Assembly (NCBI GenBank): GCA_948567375.1
Contig: OX419760.1
Span: forward strand, 14,880,001 to 14,944,000
Source: Lunularia cruciata
Lineage: Eukaryota; Streptophyta; Marchantiopsida; Lunulariales; Lunulariaceae
Direction: 5' to 3'
Length of the DNA: 64,000 nt
Below are positions 62,966 to 64,000 of the stretch, piece after piece. Position 1 is the first letter of the stretch. Each line of letters begins with the position of its first letter. A model generated the notes under the pieces. It was given only the letters and a program-made list of their open reading frames with translations. It had not been told where the DNA came from and did no database searches. A program made the translations under genes and the position numbers.

Positions 62966-64000
62966 AAGATCCACCAATGTTACTAGAGCTAGAACTCGTG
63001 GGTATTGCCAATCTACCCCTAGAAACCAAGCCCGAAGTGATGGAGATATAATTTGGAGACCAATATTGTCTCCATAGCTCAATCTCCTCTAAGTAAGCTC
63101 GCCTGAACTCATGGTAGTCATCCATCAACAGACCCTCCAAAAGTTGATATAACCCCTTTCATCCCATGAAGGTGTGAACAAAGTCAAGTTCCACATTTGC
63201 TATAGATCACACCAACTATCAAACTCTTAGATGAAGTCATCCAACTCAATGGTATCCATTGTACCAAAGTAACGCTTGGGACCTTTAGAGACCCCATAAA
63301 TCTTGTCCATGTCCCACAACAATGATACGGACACACCAAGTGCACTGTCAACTGAATCAATTCTTGTGTCAAACCCCAACTTAGAATCAATCTCCTCCCT
63401 CACTAGGACCTAAGATACAAGTTGATACCAAGCACCACTCTAAGTAAACCCATTGTGTACTTCAACGTTATGTCCTCTAGAATCCCCTAAGACTCCATCA
63501 TGACAAAGTAACCAAAAATAACAACTCACAACCAGAACCACTGCAAGTACCCCACCAAAAATCACCAACAAGTTCCAACATCTCCAAGTGCCAACATCAC
63601 TAACTAAATGTCATCGACTAATGTAGCTCTAACTACAACAACTACACTAAGGGGAATGGTAACTTGCAACCTACCATCACAACACGCACTCTCACGGTTT
63701 GAAAGTCATCACTTCCTACCTCACCAAAGAGAAACATAGGTAATCTGATTGGTCATCACTCCAGCCTCACTACCGAGAGCACACTAGAGCACTATCTTTC
63801 TAAAGTCAATGCACCTCATACAACATGGTGCACAAACAAGAATCAAAGAAGGGAGGAAGTTCAATCACAAGAATTCTGAATGAAAAACCCTCTATTTCAT
63901 AAATCAACATTGGATTGACTCTACCATCATTTGGCATTTGATATAATAGGAGTTATCTACCTCCTAAGCTACCAAGATCACCAAGAATAGGATTAAATTG

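Larger units (their letters stand above)
60400..64000 (-). mobile_element. gag-like LTR retroelement region with nested insertions
   Basis: Minus-strand gag-like sequence in three pieces: about 64000-62970 (leader and gag start, the direct repeat of 43210-42118), 62227-62052, and 61290-60400, with a zinc-knuckle-like CGGPHHMREC remnant near 60.87 kb. Two solo LTRs of another family separate the pieces. Broken by many changes and old. The element continues beyond the right edge. Confidence 0.65.

Noticed and set aside
1-64000. CRISPR arrays, bacterial operons, riboswitches
   Set aside because: The repeats are plant intron or transposon repeats without regular unique spacers, and the genes are split nuclear plant genes.

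Overview
The window is nuclear DNA of a land plant. The host genes have GT-AG introns, and the set includes plant DDB1, a plastid-type J20 protein and a HEM4 protein with a transit-peptide-like start. The DDB1 protein reads to me like a moss, liverwort or lycophyte version rather than a flowering-plant one. The abundance of chromodomain Ty3 elements and of a plant LINE fits this, but the exact organism cannot be fixed from the sequence alone.

Layout. 1-2.1 kb: 3' end of a decayed Ty3/Gypsy chromovirus with its 3' LTR. 4.1-10.2 kb: a second, old Ty3/Gypsy element (minus strand) with two diverged LTRs, one of which carries a SINE-like insert. 10.2-12.6 kb: AT-rich DNA with a 238-bp tandem duplication. 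13.6-29.4 kb: a complete DDB1 gene (plus strand, 19 coding exons, 1090 aa) whose 15th intron is 5.95 kb and packed with a locus repeat. 30.05-31.1 kb: an intronless HEM4 (uroporphyrinogen-III synthase-like) gene on the minus strand, converging on DDB1. 31.6-36.7 kb: AT-rich intergenic DNA with inverted-repeat elements. 36.7-42.0 kb: a fairly young Ty3/Gypsy chromovirus (minus strand) whose LTRs are rich in heat-shock elements and which carries two striking inverted duplications. 42.0-45.2 kb: gag-like and LINE fragments. 45.6-48.5 kb: a five-exon conserved plant gene of unknown function (400 aa). 48.5-55.0 kb: no gene I can assign; two copies of the SINE-like repeat and a perfect hairpin. 55.1-55.7 kb: an intronless chloroplast J20-like DnaJ gene. 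57-60 kb: a broken LINE reverse transcriptase. 60.1-64 kb: a gag-like retroelement region interrupted by two solo LTRs, one with a perfect target-site duplication.

The four host genes are housekeeping genes and do not form an operon or cluster. DDB1 is the adaptor of CUL4 ubiquitin ligases; the HEM4 protein belongs to tetrapyrrole synthesis; the J20 protein is a plastid co-chaperone; the fourth is unknown. The most unusual signals are: (1) an intronic repeat with a conserved CCGTTC...GAACGG stem, 11 copies, seen only in two introns of DDB1; (2) heat-shock-element arrays upstream of a TATA box in the LTR of the young chromovirus; (3) a perfect 85-bp inverted repeat at one end of that element and a 457-bp near-identical inverted duplication at the other; (4) a short dispersed repeat with a hairpin core, four copies, one with about 14 bp of flanking duplication.
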